Assembly: GCA_936450465.1 (NCBI GenBank)
Contig: OW388305.1
Span: forward strand, 53,434,625-53,498,624
Direction: 5' to 3'
Length of the DNA stretch: 64,000 nt
From: Gibbula magus
Lineage: Eukaryota; Mollusca; Gastropoda; Trochida; Trochidae
Shown: in pieces, positions 10,155 to 22,884 of the stretch
How positions within the stretch are numbered: position 1 is the first letter of the stretch
Layout: each line of letters starts with the position of its first letter
Made by a program: the position numbers and the translations under genes
Notes under the pieces: model-generated
The model's input: only the letters and a program-made list of their open reading frames with translations
What the model was told of the DNA's origin: nothing
The model's database searches: none

Positions 10155-10581
10155 TCTTAAAACTTGATAATGAACTTAAATAGTGCAGATATGACCACTT
10201 TAGGTAAATCATTTGTTAGTTTCCTCAGGGTTGCTTAAATTGTCTCTTTGGGGTTGGATACTGGATTTACTGTAAATCCTTAATAACCGCCTGCTTTGAA
10301 TAATCGCTGGGTCTGAACAGTCTCAACTTTCAAACGCAAGGCATAACTCTTGCCAGTCTCCGTTACTGGCTGATTTAAGCCTTGCAGTATTTCCTTAAGA
10401 TATCTGTGCTATGAAATTGGGACCAACTATGCATTTCATGTGCAGTGACCCACTAACTTGGCATAACGAGGGAAATACTGCAGATTAAAATCAACTCAAT
10501 TCATAGCATTATTAAACTCTATCATCGTAGTGAGAAAACAACTCGAAAAGAATTGGCAGACATGTCGCCCTGAATGAAGGT
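10155..10581. other. unassigned spacer
   Basis: No supported feature is visible here. Confidence 0.35.
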
Positions 10582-13500
10582 TTGACAAAGTCTCGATGTC
10601 TCGCATGTTGCATAAGAAACTCGTCATCAAAAGGGTTCGATATGAACAGCTATGCATCCATCTCAATCAAAATTAGCAAAATAAAAATCAACACATTTGG
10701 TTTTGGTCCACATATAATACAATGGATTAATGCACTAACATATCAAACAACTTCATGTGTGATACAAAATGGCCATTTATCTGAATTCTTCAATAACTAG
10801 AAATATATGCATGTGATGCAGTGTGATGTCCCCCGCTCCTACTTTCAATCCAGCCATGTCCTCTTAACATTTTTGTTTTCTTATGATGTCGAGATGGCGG
10901 TCGGAAAAGGTTTGTTATCCCTATATTTACTAAGTTCAAATTGTTTCCATGGAAATCAGAAAAAAAACAAGAAATAAAAAATTCAGAATAGCCAAAGTAG
11001 CAAAAGGCACCACTCTATCACTAGGTCTAAGCAAGTACAAAGTTTGGTGAACAAATATTGAACGGTTTTGGAGATAGAGGCCGGAAAAGTTCCCTACCCC
11101 CGATATGCACTAAGTTCAAATTGTTTCCATGGAAACTAGAATTTTTTTTTTCAGAATAACAAAAATAGAAAAAGGCACCACTCCACCACTAGGTCTAACC
11201 ACATACCAAGTTTCGTAAAGAAATACTAGATAGATTTTGAAATAGAGGCCGGAAAAGGTCCCTTGCCCCAATTTGCACTAAGTTCAAATTGTTTCCATAG
11301 AAACCAGAAAAAATAAAACATCCAGAATAACCAAAATAGCAAAAGGCATCACTCCACCACTAGGTCTAACCACATACCAAGTTTCGTAAAGAAATACTAC
11401 ATGTAGATAGATTTTGAAACAGAGGCCGGAAAAGGTCCCTTGCCCCAATTTGCACTAAGTTCAAATTGTTTCCATTGAAACCAGAAAAAATAAAACATTC
11501 AGAATAACCAAAATAGCAAAAGGCACCACTCCACCACTAGGTCTAACCACATACCAAGTTTGGTAAAGAAATACTAGATAGATTTTGAAATAGATGCCGG
11601 AAAAGGTCCCTACCCTCAATATGCACTAAGTTCAAATTGTTTCCATGGAAACCAGAACAAATAAAACATTCAGAATAACTAAAATAGCAAAAGGCACCAC
11701 TCCAGCACTAGGTCTAACCACATACCAAGTTTCGTAAAGAAATACTAGATAGATTTTGAAATAGAGGCCGGAAAAGGTCCCTTGCCCCAATTTGCACTAA
11801 GTTCAAATTGTTTCCATTGAAACCAGAAAAAATAAAACATTCAGAATAACCAAAATAGCAAAAGGCACCACTCCACCACTAGGTCTAACCACATACCAAG
11901 TTTCGTAAAGAAATACTAGATAGATTTTGAAATAGATGCCGGAAAAGGTCCCTACCCTCAATATGCACTAAGTTCAAATTGTTTCCATGGAAACCAGAAC
12001 AAATAAAACATTCAGAATAACTAAAATAGCAAAAGGCACCACTCCAGCACTAGGTCTAACCACATACCAAGTTTCGTAAAGAAATACTAGATAGATTTTG
12101 AAATAGATGCCGGAAAAGGTCCCTACCCTCAATATGCACTTAGTTCAAATTGTTTCCATGGAAACCAGACAAAATAAAACATTCAGAATAACCAAAATAG
12201 CAAAAGGCACCACCCCACCACTAGGTCTAATCACACACCAAGTTTCGTGAACAAATATTGAACGGTTTTTGAGATATGGCCCGGAAAAGAAAGCATTTCG
12301 GAATAACGGAATAACGGAATGACGGACGGAGGTGAAAACATTATGTCTCCCGAAAATAGTTTTCGGGGGACATAATGAACAAGGCTGTAGACATGGTGAC
12401 CCCCTGGCAAAAAAGGAATTTAACATTGATTGGAAAAAATACTGTCATTAAAACCCTAGCCCTTTCTTGATTGGTACATATTTTTAGTTCATTGCCCAAT
12501 CCTCCAGATGACTATATTAACTCTCTTGAGCTTGCCTTTTTCAAATTTATATGGAATAATAAAAAAGATAAGATAAAAAGAAGCACTTTGAAAAGGTTAA
12601 AGACAAAAGGGGGATTGGGTATGGTTGATGTAAAAACATTCATTGAAGCTCTAAGACTATCTACCCTCAGACTATATTGTAAACAATCTTTAAATATCAA
12701 CCCTTGTAATATACCATATCATGATATTTTCAACTATGGAGCAAATATAGATAAACTATTCAATATTGAAAATCCATACTGGAAAGATGTCATAAAATAA
12801 TGGAAAAAATTATTGTAAAAACTTTAAAGTCGAACGTGACAATATTGATGACATTCTTGCAGAGCCACTATGGCTCAACGAGAACTATAACAATCCTAAC
12901 CATATTATTAGAAATTGGGCTAGAAAGGGTTTATTAATAATCAAAGACTTGTGTGATGAAAACGGTTTTATGCCTTTTGATAAACTACAGTCAAAATATA
13001 AGTTTTAAAGGTACAATATTAGATTATAATTATCTACTTAATATTTTCCCCAACTGTTGGAAATCTTTTATAAAATGTACAAGAATTATTCCTACCTATA
13101 ACTTGTACACCAGTATTTACCAAAGAAATATTTTGAAATGAAAAAAAGGATCAAGAATCTTTTATGATAAGTTGATTTCAATAAACAAAAAACTTGATAT
13201 TTGTAATAAGTGGGAAATGATATTTAATGACTGCGAATTTGACTGGAATGATATAAACATGGTTTGAAGAATGTTAAACTTATTGATTTTCAATATAGAT
13301 TTCTACAAAGAGTTATTTATACAAAAAGAGAATTGTTGAGAATGAATCTTGTTGACAATAATCTATGTAGTTTTTGCAATGATGCCTCTGAGAGCATTTG
13401 TCATGTTTATTGGGAATGCAGTGTAACCACAACTTTCTTGAATTTTGGATAAACAATTATTTACAAAAAAAAATTACAATCTCAAAATACTTGATTTGGT

Positions 13501-13735
13501 TTATCACATTATACAACAATGTTTTGATAAATCAAATTATTATTTCTGCAAAGAAATATATCAACTTATGTATTATAAAAAAATCAAAACAAAAATTCAG
13601 TAATTACCAAAAAATCCTTAAAGAAATCTATTCTGTTGAGAAATACATTTTCAAAAGAAACAACGAAATGAACAAATTTAACAAAAAGTGGAAAGCACTC
13701 ATTCCAATATTTAACTATTAATGTATCTGTTTTTA
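10582..13735 (+). pseudogene. L1/Tx1-like LINE remnant (copy 3), split by tandem-core element
   Basis: At 10640-10800 a segment with WINALTYQTTSCVIQNGHLS matches the RT stretch just before the catalytic box in the LINE copies at 47312-51523 and 52357-58881. The insertion at 10801-12380 follows. The LINE resumes at about 12395 with a segment equivalent to the copies' C-terminal part: HIFSSLPNPPDD, FKFIWNNKKDKIKRSTLKRL and NIPYHDIFNYGANIDKLF. At about 13270-13450 it has LIDFQYRFLQRVIYTKREL and the Cys/His motif CSFCNDASESICHVYWEC. The catalytic YADD stretch present in the other copies is missing at the junction. Many stops and frameshifts are present. Confidence 0.8.
10801..12380 (+). mobile_element. 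tandem-core element, family A (copy 1, about 8 units)
   Basis: The 5' flank is AAATATATGCATGTGATGCA. About eight units of 161-179 bp follow, each with AAGTTCAAATTGTTTCCATGG, AAAAGGCACCACTC and AGGTCTAACCACATACCAAG. The 3' end has GACGGACGGAGGTGAAAACA, then a hairpin TCTCCCGAAAATAGTTTTCG with GGGGGACATAAT. A second copy is at 21975-22850 with the same two ends. There is no coding capacity. It is inserted inside LINE copy 3. The structure suggests a non-autonomous element with a minisatellite core, possibly Helitron-like. Confidence 0.8.
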
Positions 13736-16700
13736 GACAGACACCTTTCAGCTCAAGGTAAATTGATGTACATATATAGATCCAAAAAGCTCCATGTCAA
13801 TATATCTATATATTATGTATTGTATACACATTACAATTGTATTCTAAACTGTGTAACCAGTTTTTCCTTTCTCGAATCGATTTAATTCTGCTATTTCATC
13901 GTTGAAACAATTCAAAATTTATGTCCATTAATTAAAAAAACAGTACTTTATAAATTCTAGTTACATATGTTACAATTAATCACATGGAATTGACTTTATT
14001 CAATATTTAAAAAAAAATATCTGTGTCATTCTATAAATAAGTTATGGGATTTCCAACTTGACGAATCCCCATAAAACAACCGCTGTTGAAACAATGTGAT
14101 TGTTGTTGACTGGGTTATGTTTGCGCTAAACTGGTTAAAACACGAACTTGAATGTGGTTATTTAAGACCTAGATTCAGAGCAACACGTCTGCTATTTTTT
14201 GTTAGAATTCGTATCCCGGTATGACGGTAGACAACATTTTGTTGCTCTAGTTGGGTCGATTTAAATTAGATTGGAAAAACTCTATTTCATGTTACAAAAT
14301 GTGAGAGTCATAAGCAATCATTCATCATGAAATTCAATAAAACAATGAACAGAACAGGCAAAATCCAAAATCCAAATCCAAATCCAAATCCAAAATTTAA
14401 GTTTACAAGTGTTACACACATATAAGTGACCGATGCCCGAGAAACATTAATTTGTTTTTTTTAATACATAGCCTATTACTTGATACAATCATTATTTTAG
14501 ATATGACTATGGTTATATGTTCGTAAGTGGATGCAGTTATTAATTATCTTTTAATTTGACTGTCCATGCACTGTCCTGCATTTAGACTGAGGAGATTAGA
14601 AACGCATAAAATAGTCTGTTTTGGATTCAGAATTCATGATTGTAATCATGCATTTAAATCTTCCATAGTATTAGTCATTTCCTTAAATATGAACACTCAA
14701 TTTCTGAAATAAAATACTAAATTAAAGTTACATTTTTAAATTTTAGACCAACACATAAGAAAGAAGGACACTAGTGTATTTAGGTATGTTTGCTTATGTT
14801 AAACTGGCAGCATACAAACGTCACTCTAAACATGAAAAATTTTCTTGAACTGTTGTTTTTCTGGAAGTTTTCTTTGCATGGTATCATATGATAAAACATT
14901 GCGTTTTTCGTATCTTACCTTGAAAAATATCGGAACAAGATAAATATAATAAACCATTCTAAATTATTTAAAACAGAGACTAAGGGTTCATACAGATTTG
15001 CTTTCACAAATAATGACTTTTCAAAATATCTTCTTGGTTTATGTTTTTCAGACTTTATAAGTCTGTATGTATCCTTGAATCTGTAAACATTTTATATTTT
15101 TAAATTTTAAGGATAACATATAATGCCTTTTTTGATGAACAATAGATACATACTAGGGCCATGATTAGGGCATTTAATTAACAAAGATATCTCAGATGAC
15201 TTAATTACCGCGAAATATGTATTGCCACAACCTTGTATTGTGATGATTTATGTAAAGAAATATCTATTATTTTGGACAAAAAGCTATAGTTAGTCAAAAA
15301 GTAATTATACACCCTACACAAAGAATATGTAGAAAATATATTGGACGTCTAAAAATCATATTGTTACAGCTACAAGTTTAAGAATTCTATTTTCTTGCGT
15401 ACCAATTAGAGTGTATCATTATACTAGCTGCATCTCTAGTCAGAATTGGATACACATTTTGTCATTACATTTAAAACGAGTGCCTGTATACAATTAAATT
15501 GTAATGTTTGAGCCAATACAGACCTAGGGCGACACTTGGCTCAAATAAATACCAACGATGTAGAAACTGACATAGTGCCAAGTTGCTAGCATAACGCCTT
15601 TAGGCATCAGTAACTTGAGGCCTAAAAAGCATGTGGTTCCGATTTCACTACCGACCTCTGCCAGTAGACTGGACATGAAAAATCACACGTATGCCTGATA
15701 AGCAACGAAATTAAATAACATACAAAATGACATTTTATAAATCAACAATTTTATATTTTTAATCACACTATCTGTCACAATACAAATGTATTATTAAAGT
15801 GCATGTATTATTGCCTTCTTTTCTGTCAGCATTTGTTTTGCTCTGAAATCAGAAGTTAACATGCAAGTAATTTGAAATCAACGTACTCGTTACACTTAAC
15901 GAAACTGGAACCTTGAATACTCTGTTAACATTTGACTAGTACCGCCTATTGTTTTAACATGTTTATCATGTTCATAAATTCAAGTGGCAATCCCATATGT
16001 TCTCATTACGTGGTCAATTTGTGCCACTGAGGAGAACTGTGTTCGCCTTAATGTTTTTACAAGATGTTAGTTAATATATATCTAAAAAGTCTCCCTAGCA
16101 CTGGCGATGATTTGATGTTCATTTTCGCTAATATGACGTTAGCCTTCTGCCGAATCTCACCACTGGCTGCTAACGTTTTACACTAAAACATATAGTAGCA
16201 TATACAATTAAATAAAAAGGAAAATAAACCAATAACGACATGTTTGTAAACGCGAGAGAAGGGTAAGGGGTGACAGCTTGATTATAATTTTTTCAGTATC
16301 AAATTTGTTTGACTAAAATCAAGCTTCCTCACAATATTGGATATTAGACTGTAAACATAATGCTCGTGCCTGAATAAATGTTTGAAGTATGCCATTATCA
16401 ATGACAAATATAACTGAATTGATTTATTGCATAAAATAAACTGGCTACCTTTTTAAAGGTGAGTACAGTTGTGGGAAATTTTCTCAGCAAGTGGTAGCGC
16501 TTCAAGTTTTGTCATCCAGCGTAGAAATTATTTAATGTCCTGGAATATGTAGAAACGTACTGGAGAGCATTCGAGTTATCTTAGCAATATTTCATTTAGA
16601 AGTGTCTGTTGTACACTACATGCAATCATTTAATTCCACTTTTAAAAACCATAACTTCGAAGATGTTCATTTAATGTAACAATAACGTATATCACAATTG

Positions 16701-18807
16701 ATATATAAAAACAACCTGCAGCGAATTTAAACCATGCATGAGACGACCTGACAAGGAAAATTAAAGACGTACGGGACTGTCTACTTGAAGATAGCTCTTT
16801 ATCCGAGTGTTAATATACTTTATTTTTCTTCGACTGTAAAATATGATTCACACTTATATAGATTAACATTATCTAAAGATATTATAACGTTAGTTAATTC
16901 ATTTATTTATTAAGCAATGATAAACTTACATGTACATTTGTTTGGAGGGATCCTTTCCCCCTCATGTGTCTGCTTGCGTCTCTACCGATTGGCCATCGGT
17001 AACAAATCTGATAGATATAAAATAGAAACTCACTTTCATTTTGTTTCATCTATGGGATGTATTTAAACGCCATTGCCATTATTTTCGATGATGAATTCAT
17101 ATGTAAGTGGGGCATCAATTAAGTGTTTTTCGTCATTAAACAAGTAAAAATATCTAGGAATGTGTCCAAAACATGATCGAACAAATGGTGTTAACACTAG
17201 TTCATCTATTTCATAAACGTACTTAAAACAGACTCGAAGGCAGAAATACACATGGGTTTAAATTAGGTGAAGCATCAGCCTCTCTCGATAACAATCATGA
17301 GAATATATATTGACAAGTAGGCCCACATTGGACTTTGTCTATACATGCATGCATGTTTCTGTTGAAATGACATAAACAAATTTAGTGAGTTACTGACATA
17401 GAAAATGTATAATAAATGTAATAATATATAACAACCTCAAATATAACTTTTTGTGACGACTTCTGTCTGGCATACTACAATTGTTGACAATGCTTGGAAT
17501 ATATTTCATATCCACCAATTATCAAGCACAAACACGAAATAATTTTGTATCAATATTGGGATATTATAACTCTTAAAAGCCAAATAACAAAGCCGAAATT
17601 CTATATTGTTGAATATGAACAGAACAGTAATATATTCTATATATTTTATTCTCAGACACAGCATTGTGTAATCACGCTGTAACCACTTACATATTTGTCT
17701 TTATTCGCAATATTGCATTCACTTATACACAACGTTGACAGATCGGGAACAGATCCTCTCCCCTCTATATATATATACATACAAACGCAATCGAATTCTA
17801 ATGCGATGGAATTTTAAATCATATCTTATAAACGCAGTTGGATGTCCGTGTAATTTATTGGACATTAATGTAGAAGAAATGAATAGATGTTCAAATAAAG
17901 GAATCAGCATATCAGATACAACATTTAATTGAGCATATACCAGACGAAGATAAAGTATGATAAAAACACAATAGTGTAAATGAAACGACGATATATAAGT
18001 ACATGTAAATGCATAGTCGCTTATCAGCTTATTCCTTCACAGATCATTCGTTAATTAGCGAGTCAGCTATGCATGACCGGAGGCAGACAAGGAGCGTTAT
18101 AATGAGGAAGCATGGTAGAGTAGGAAAACTTCAACATTAAATACCCGCTTTTCTAATTAGGTTATAAAGTTGATTTTTAAAATGTGTGTTAAATTTAAAA
18201 AGCAGTTTCAGAATATGCCAACATTTTCTAGATATCTCGCAAAAATTAGAAACTCGAAATTTCTAGAAACTTTCTAGATATGCACTAGAAATTTGTAGAA
18301 AGGGGCCGGGGATTCTTTGTTTCTTGCTTAACTGTAATACGTCTCATAAGTCCAAATAACATTACAGCTAGTGTTTACTTGACTGAAGTTTAATTAACTT
18401 TTTGGTTTTAGAGAGTGTTTAAATTAAAACAATGCCTTTTTGGCTTGCGCTGCAATGGTTTTCTTCTTTTTTAAAATAATCGACTGGAAAATACAGGACC
18501 CAAACATGTGTAATGGGAGACAATATTCATATGTTTGCCACATAGTTACCATTTTACATAGTTACATTTTTTGCCACAGTACCCACGTTTCTAAAGACAA
18601 ATACTTTAGATTTCTCCACATTCAATCAAATGAATCCAGAAAAGTCAGGAAAATATTCACTTGCTCACCAAATCAGTTACACAAAATGGAAACGTATCTA
18701 TATTTTATTTGCAAGCACAAGTGAAATCATATATTGATTTGGGGAGTAGCATACAGATTATCTACAAAGTCATTAATAAAACAGAATAATTGAACGAATC
18801 TTTCAGA
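13736..18807. other. 5 kb AT-rich stretch without recognised genes
   Basis: I see no supported coding region, RNA gene or transposon. There is a short (AAATCC)n microsatellite at about 14364-14395. An inverted TTCTAGAAA-rich patch lies at 18225-18300. The stretch should contain the promoter and any 5' UTR exon of the glycosyltransferase gene starting at 18808, but no clear TATA box or initiator stands out. Confidence 0.5.
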
Positions 18808-19000
18808 ATGAATGCATACCGATGGATAGCCACTGGTGTGGGGATAATCTTCGTCATACACATCACCACTACATTAACCATGAGGTCATCTTGGATGAAG
18901 AGGTTCAACCTGCGGTCTTGCGTCAAACCCAAATCTGAGAATGTATGTGGTAGTCGCAATTACTCTCTTCCACCGTGTCCTCAGCTACCCATCATATCAG
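18808..19000 (+). CDS. GT7 glycosyltransferase, exon 1 (membrane anchor)
   Basis: The ATG at 18808 starts MNAYRWIATGVGIIFVIHIT, a type II signal anchor: few N-terminal residues, then about 16 hydrophobic ones. A Cys-containing stem with NYSLPPCP follows; LPPCP is a landmark of the family's stem/catalytic border. The NYS is a potential N-glycosylation site. The exon ends TCAG before GTTTGT, leaving one base of a codon. That is exactly what exon 2, which starts with two codon bases, needs. A possible acceptor CTTTCAG at 18800-18806 sits just before the ATG, so a 5' UTR exon may be spliced here. The exon's last 22 bases are the first unit of a 30-bp minisatellite. Confidence 0.8.
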
Positions 19001-19141
19001 GTTTGTGTCCTCAACTATACATATTATGAAGGTTGTGTACTTATCTTCCCTTCATATCAGACATGTCTGCAGCTACCCATCATATCAGGTTTGTGTCCTC
19101 AGCAACCTTTCATTTCAGGTGTGTGTTCTCAGCTTTTCATA
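18979..19141 (+). repeat. 30-bp minisatellite overlapping exon 1 end (left part)
   Basis: About five units of CCTCAGCTACCCATCATATC followed by AGGTTTGTGT, the first covering the last codons and splice donor of exon 1. Units two to five are diverged. The fourth again has CATATCAG before GTTTGT, and the fifth TTTCAG before GTGTGT. In the exon 1 frame a TGA at 19027-19029 in unit two would end any product using a later donor. The tract is interrupted by a Tc1 element and resumes at 21033. Confidence 0.85.
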
Positions 19142-19436
19142 TACAATGCACAAAAAGTAGGGGATATTTAATTTTTGGAACATATCACTAGCCTATGGAA
19201 CTGAATACGAAGCAATTCACTATAGATCCTTACAGAAGAAACATTTTCAGTTACATCTGTCACCAAAACGCAACAATGGCAACTGCAGGATATGCACGTG
19301 ATGCTCGTGATGATCATGGGGGTCGAACCCAAGATTTGCACGACTTTGAATTTCACGGTTACAACTCCTGTGGAATGAAATTTGAAGGTGGAAACATCAG
19401 TTCAGTTGCTTTGGATACCAGGAACAAAAGGATGAT

Positions 19437-20458
19437 GTGCGTCGACTAACCCAAAATGAAAGATTACGTGCCCTTGGCATGCTTCAGGTTGGCAAAACAC
19501 AGACGGTTGTGGCACGGACAATGAACGTTTCTCAATCTGTCATAAGCAGATTATGGTCCAGATATCGTGATACACGTTCTGTAAACGATAGACCACGCTC
19601 TGGTCAACCAAGGGCGACAACTCATGCCCAGGATAGATTTATCCGTACCATAGCCTCAAGAAATCGTGTCATAACCGCAAATCAGATCAGAGCTCGACTT
19701 CAAACAGGCACAGGTGTGAGAGTGAGTGGCCAGACGATCCGAAATCGCCTGCACTGGGGTCATCTACACGCCCGACGTCCTCGCGTGATTCCTTGTTTGA
19801 GAGATCATCACATCAGGGCAAGACGTCGTTGGTGTAGGGAACGTCAACATTTGGATAATCGACGTTGGAACAATGTGATGTTTTCAGATGAATCGAGGTT
19901 TACTGTGGACTTTCTGGACAGCCGTAGGAGGGTGTGGCGTCGACGAAACGAGCGCTTCCACGACGTCAACGTCATTCAACATGATCGATTTTGGGGTGGG
20001 TCTGTAATGGGGTGTGGAGAGGCATCACTGCTGCTGGAAGAACGGCCTTACATGTTGTTGGCGAACGTGTGACAGGCCAGTACTACCGGGACAACATCTT
20101 AGCAGCTCATGTTGTGCCCTTCGCACATCGGCATGGCCGCCGTTTCATCTTTCAGGATGACAATGCAAGATGTCACAGAGCAAGGATTGTTAATGAGTAC
20201 CTCCAACAACAGAATGTCACCACACTACCATGGCCAGCACTGAGTCCAGTCCTCTCGCCCATCGAGCATGTCTGGGACATCCTGGGACAGCGGTTACGTC
20301 AACGTCAACAACGTCCTGCCAATGTCCAAGAACTTGCTGCTGCGTTGCAAGAGGAATGGAATAATCTTGGCCAAAATGACTTGAGACGTCTCATAAGGAG
20401 TATGCCACGTCGTATCCATGCCTGTTTGGCCAACAGAGGGGGGTTTACCCGTTACTGA
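19437..20458 (+). pseudogene. Tc1-like transposase, one frameshift
   Basis: The cut-and-paste transposase keeps most landmarks. The N-terminal bipartite HTH (RLRALGMLQVGKTQTVVART, VSQSVISRLWSRY) is followed by the GRPR-like DRPRSGQPRATT linker. The second HTH ends TIRNRL. The first catalytic Asp is in MFSDESRF, the second in FQDDNARCHRA and the Glu in SPIEHVWD, a DD34E-type layout. The C-terminus is GGFTRY. A frameshift at about 20000-20030, around the WGGSVM motif, separates the two halves (19437-20072 and 19991-20458). The start is unclear: 19437 is GTG, and the same frame is open a little upstream without an ATG. Length is near the usual 340. Confidence 0.9.
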
Positions 20459-20582
20459 CTTTGTTTTCATGTTATGGTATTCCTGATGTTGCGCCCCGAG
20501 TATAGTTTTGTCCTCAGTATGGACATTGTGTGTGTAATTTACAGCACCAGTTATGTGGAATAAATCGATATATGTCCCCTTA

Positions 20583-20938
20583 AAGGAGCAGTGGCACGTT
20601 TTTTCGCTCAAATAAGTTCATGAAATGTATTTGAACAATAATTTCACCAATAGTAAAACATCCTTCTCTCTTCGGAAAATAAAGTTCAAAATGAGTGTAC
20701 CTGTTTCGGTAAAGCCATGGGCATCGTTTTTGTAATATAAAATAATAAATTGTGTTCACAATAAAATGGCCGCCATGCAATTTTTGCTGTATACGCAACA
20801 TAGTTTTTACCACTACAGATAATTGGTTTGTGTAACAAGATGTTTTACCCTCTAAAGTTAATTTAAATGACATAAACTATCATTATAAATGTGAAATTTG
20901 AAAAAATAAATTTTGCAAAAAACGTTCTACTGCCCCTT
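20583..20938. mobile_element. MITE (copy 2) nested in Tc1 element 1
   Basis: It has the same terminal repeats (AAGGAGCAGTGGCAC at the left, ACTGCCCCTT at the right) and body as the 345-bp MITE at 3947-4291, with a short extra segment near 20785-20805. TA precedes the left end; the right flank is TC, so that side has mutated. It lies in the 3' non-coding part of the Tc1 element and is therefore younger than it. Confidence 0.85.
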
Positions 20939-21032
20939 TCATTTGTTTTCGTTATTTGTTTCTTCTTTGGATTCATAATTTTCTTTAAATAACACTTATA
21001 AATCCAATATCCCCTACTTTTTTTGCATAGTA

Positions 21033-21215
21033 CAATTATGGTTTGTGTACTTTGTATCCTCAGCTACCAAACATATCATATTTGTATCCTAAGCTACCCA
21101 TATCAGGTTTGTGTCCTCAGTTACCCATCATATCAGATATGTATATTCAGTGTCCCATCATATAAGATGTGTGTCACATTAGGTTTATCTCCAGCTAGTC
21201 ATCATATCAATCTCA
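21033..21215 (+). repeat. 30-bp minisatellite, right part
   Basis: A continuation of the exon 1-derived repeat beyond the Tc1 insertion. The units are diverged; several keep CCTCAG and CATATCAG. Confidence 0.75.
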
Positions 21216-21974
21216 GTACTCAGCTTACAATGATATATTCCAATAGAAATCGACATGGAATATACTTGACCCGGGTATTCAGTATAACAAGCTAATTTGT
21301 TTCTTAAAATGATTCATAGGTCCCTGTAATGCTGTGAACAAAACCAAACCAAAATCAGAAAGAGTTGGGACAATTTAAAAATGTGCCCCAATCATGCATG
21401 CAGTCAGCTATTGTAAACAGAACATCAGTTGGCTGGTCAATGTCATCTGAGTTGTCTCCCTTGCAACAGCTAAATGGCTGATATTGTTGTTGACAACAAA
21501 AGTTTGAAACCGGTGCGCCTCGTAAGTGCCCAACAAGGAAAACTGTAGGGTATCATTCGATAAACGAGGAAAAGTATGGATATATCTGTCTTATACCCAA
21601 CTTACGGTCGAGTGTAAACGGGTATTATTTCGTAATAATAACAAATAAAAACAAATACAGTTGTAAACAAGTTTGTGTATGAAACGCACAATCCAGATTG
21701 GGCCTCATCTGTGACAACACCCGAGTACGCTCAGCTCAGCCCGTGCTGCGTTGTATGGTTACCCATGTGCGGTGCTCGAAATCTAATTAATATGGCCCAA
21801 TGACGGTATTGTCAACGCAGACACGTTCATTGAGCCGTCGGATTGCTTTTAAATGCATGCGCCGATCGTTCTTCACGTACATCTCGATGAAAAAGGTTTA
21901 CAGCTGATACCATTAACTGCAGGGTTAATGTCAATAAGGCCATAGTTTAGAGAAAACAGAAGCAAGTTGAAACT
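21216..21974. other. intron 1 spacer
   Basis: No recognisable element or gene. Confidence 0.4.
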
Positions 21975-22850
21975 AGAAATATGTGCATGTGATGCACTGT
22001 GATGTTACCCGCTCCAACTTTCAATCCAACCTTGTCATCTTATTCTTATTTTTCACTTACGCCAGAGACAATCCAAAAAGGACAATCCAAAAAGGTTAAT
22101 CTTTTAGAATAAATGAACTTGTTTCCATGCAGCCTCTTAATTCAAACTGTTGCTCTTTTCTGGCCTCTTTGTTAAAATGTTTCTATGGAAATTCAGAATG
22201 AACGAGAAATAAAAAATTCAAAATAGCCAAAGTAACAAAAGGCACCACCCTATCACTAGGTCTAACCACATACCAAGTTTCGTAAAGAAATACTTGATAG
22301 ATTTTGAAAAAGAGGCCGGAAAACGTCCCTACCACCAATATGCACTTAGTTGAAATTGTTGCCATGGAAACCAGTAAAAATAAAAAAATCAGAATAGCCA
22401 AAGTAGCAAAAAGCACCACTCTATCACTAGGTCAAAGCAAATACCAAGTTTGGTGAACAAATATTGAACGGTTTTGGAGATAGAGGCCGGGACCATTGTT
22501 TCCATGGAAACCAGAAGGGAAAAAAATCAGAATTACCAAAATAGCAAAAGGCACCACTCCACCACTAGGTCTAACCACATACCAAGTTTCGTAAAGAAAT
22601 ACTAGATAGATTTTGAAATAGATGCCGGAAAAGGTCCCTACCCCCAATTATCACTAAGTTTAAATTGTTTCCATGGAAACCAGAAAGAATACCACTCCAC
22701 CACTAGGTCTAACAACATACCAAGTTTCGTGAAAAAACATTGAACATTCTTTTGAGATATGGCCCGGAAAAGAAAGCATTTCGGAATAACGGAATGACCC
22801 AATGACGGACGGAGGTGAAAACATTATGTCTCCCGAAAAAATTACTGTTG
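21975..22850 (+). mobile_element. tandem-core element, family A (copy 2)
   Basis: It starts GAAATATGTGCATGTGATGC and ends CATTATGTCTCCCGAAAAAA, with about five partial units carrying the TTGTTTCCATGGAAACCAG and AGGTCTAACCACATACCAAG blocks. It lacks the closing arm of the 3' hairpin seen at 12345-12372. It lies in intron 1 of the glycosyltransferase gene. Confidence 0.75.
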
Positions 22851-22884
22851 TTTCCTTTAAATTACCTCCCTTTAAAGAGCACAT

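Larger units (their letters stand above)
19144..21030 (+). mobile_element. Tc1/mariner element 1 (1887 bp)
   Basis: The terminal inverted repeats start C-A/T-ATGCA and contain AAAAAGTAGGGGATATT on both ends. TA flanks each side (19142-19143 and 21031-21032). It carries a transposase pseudogene (19437-20458) and a nested MITE at 20583-20938. It landed inside the 30-bp minisatellite of intron 1. Confidence 0.88.

Noticed and set aside
18440..18724. 94-codon ORF upstream of exon 1
   Set aside because: No recognisable domain and no splice signals linking it to the glycosyltransferase frame.
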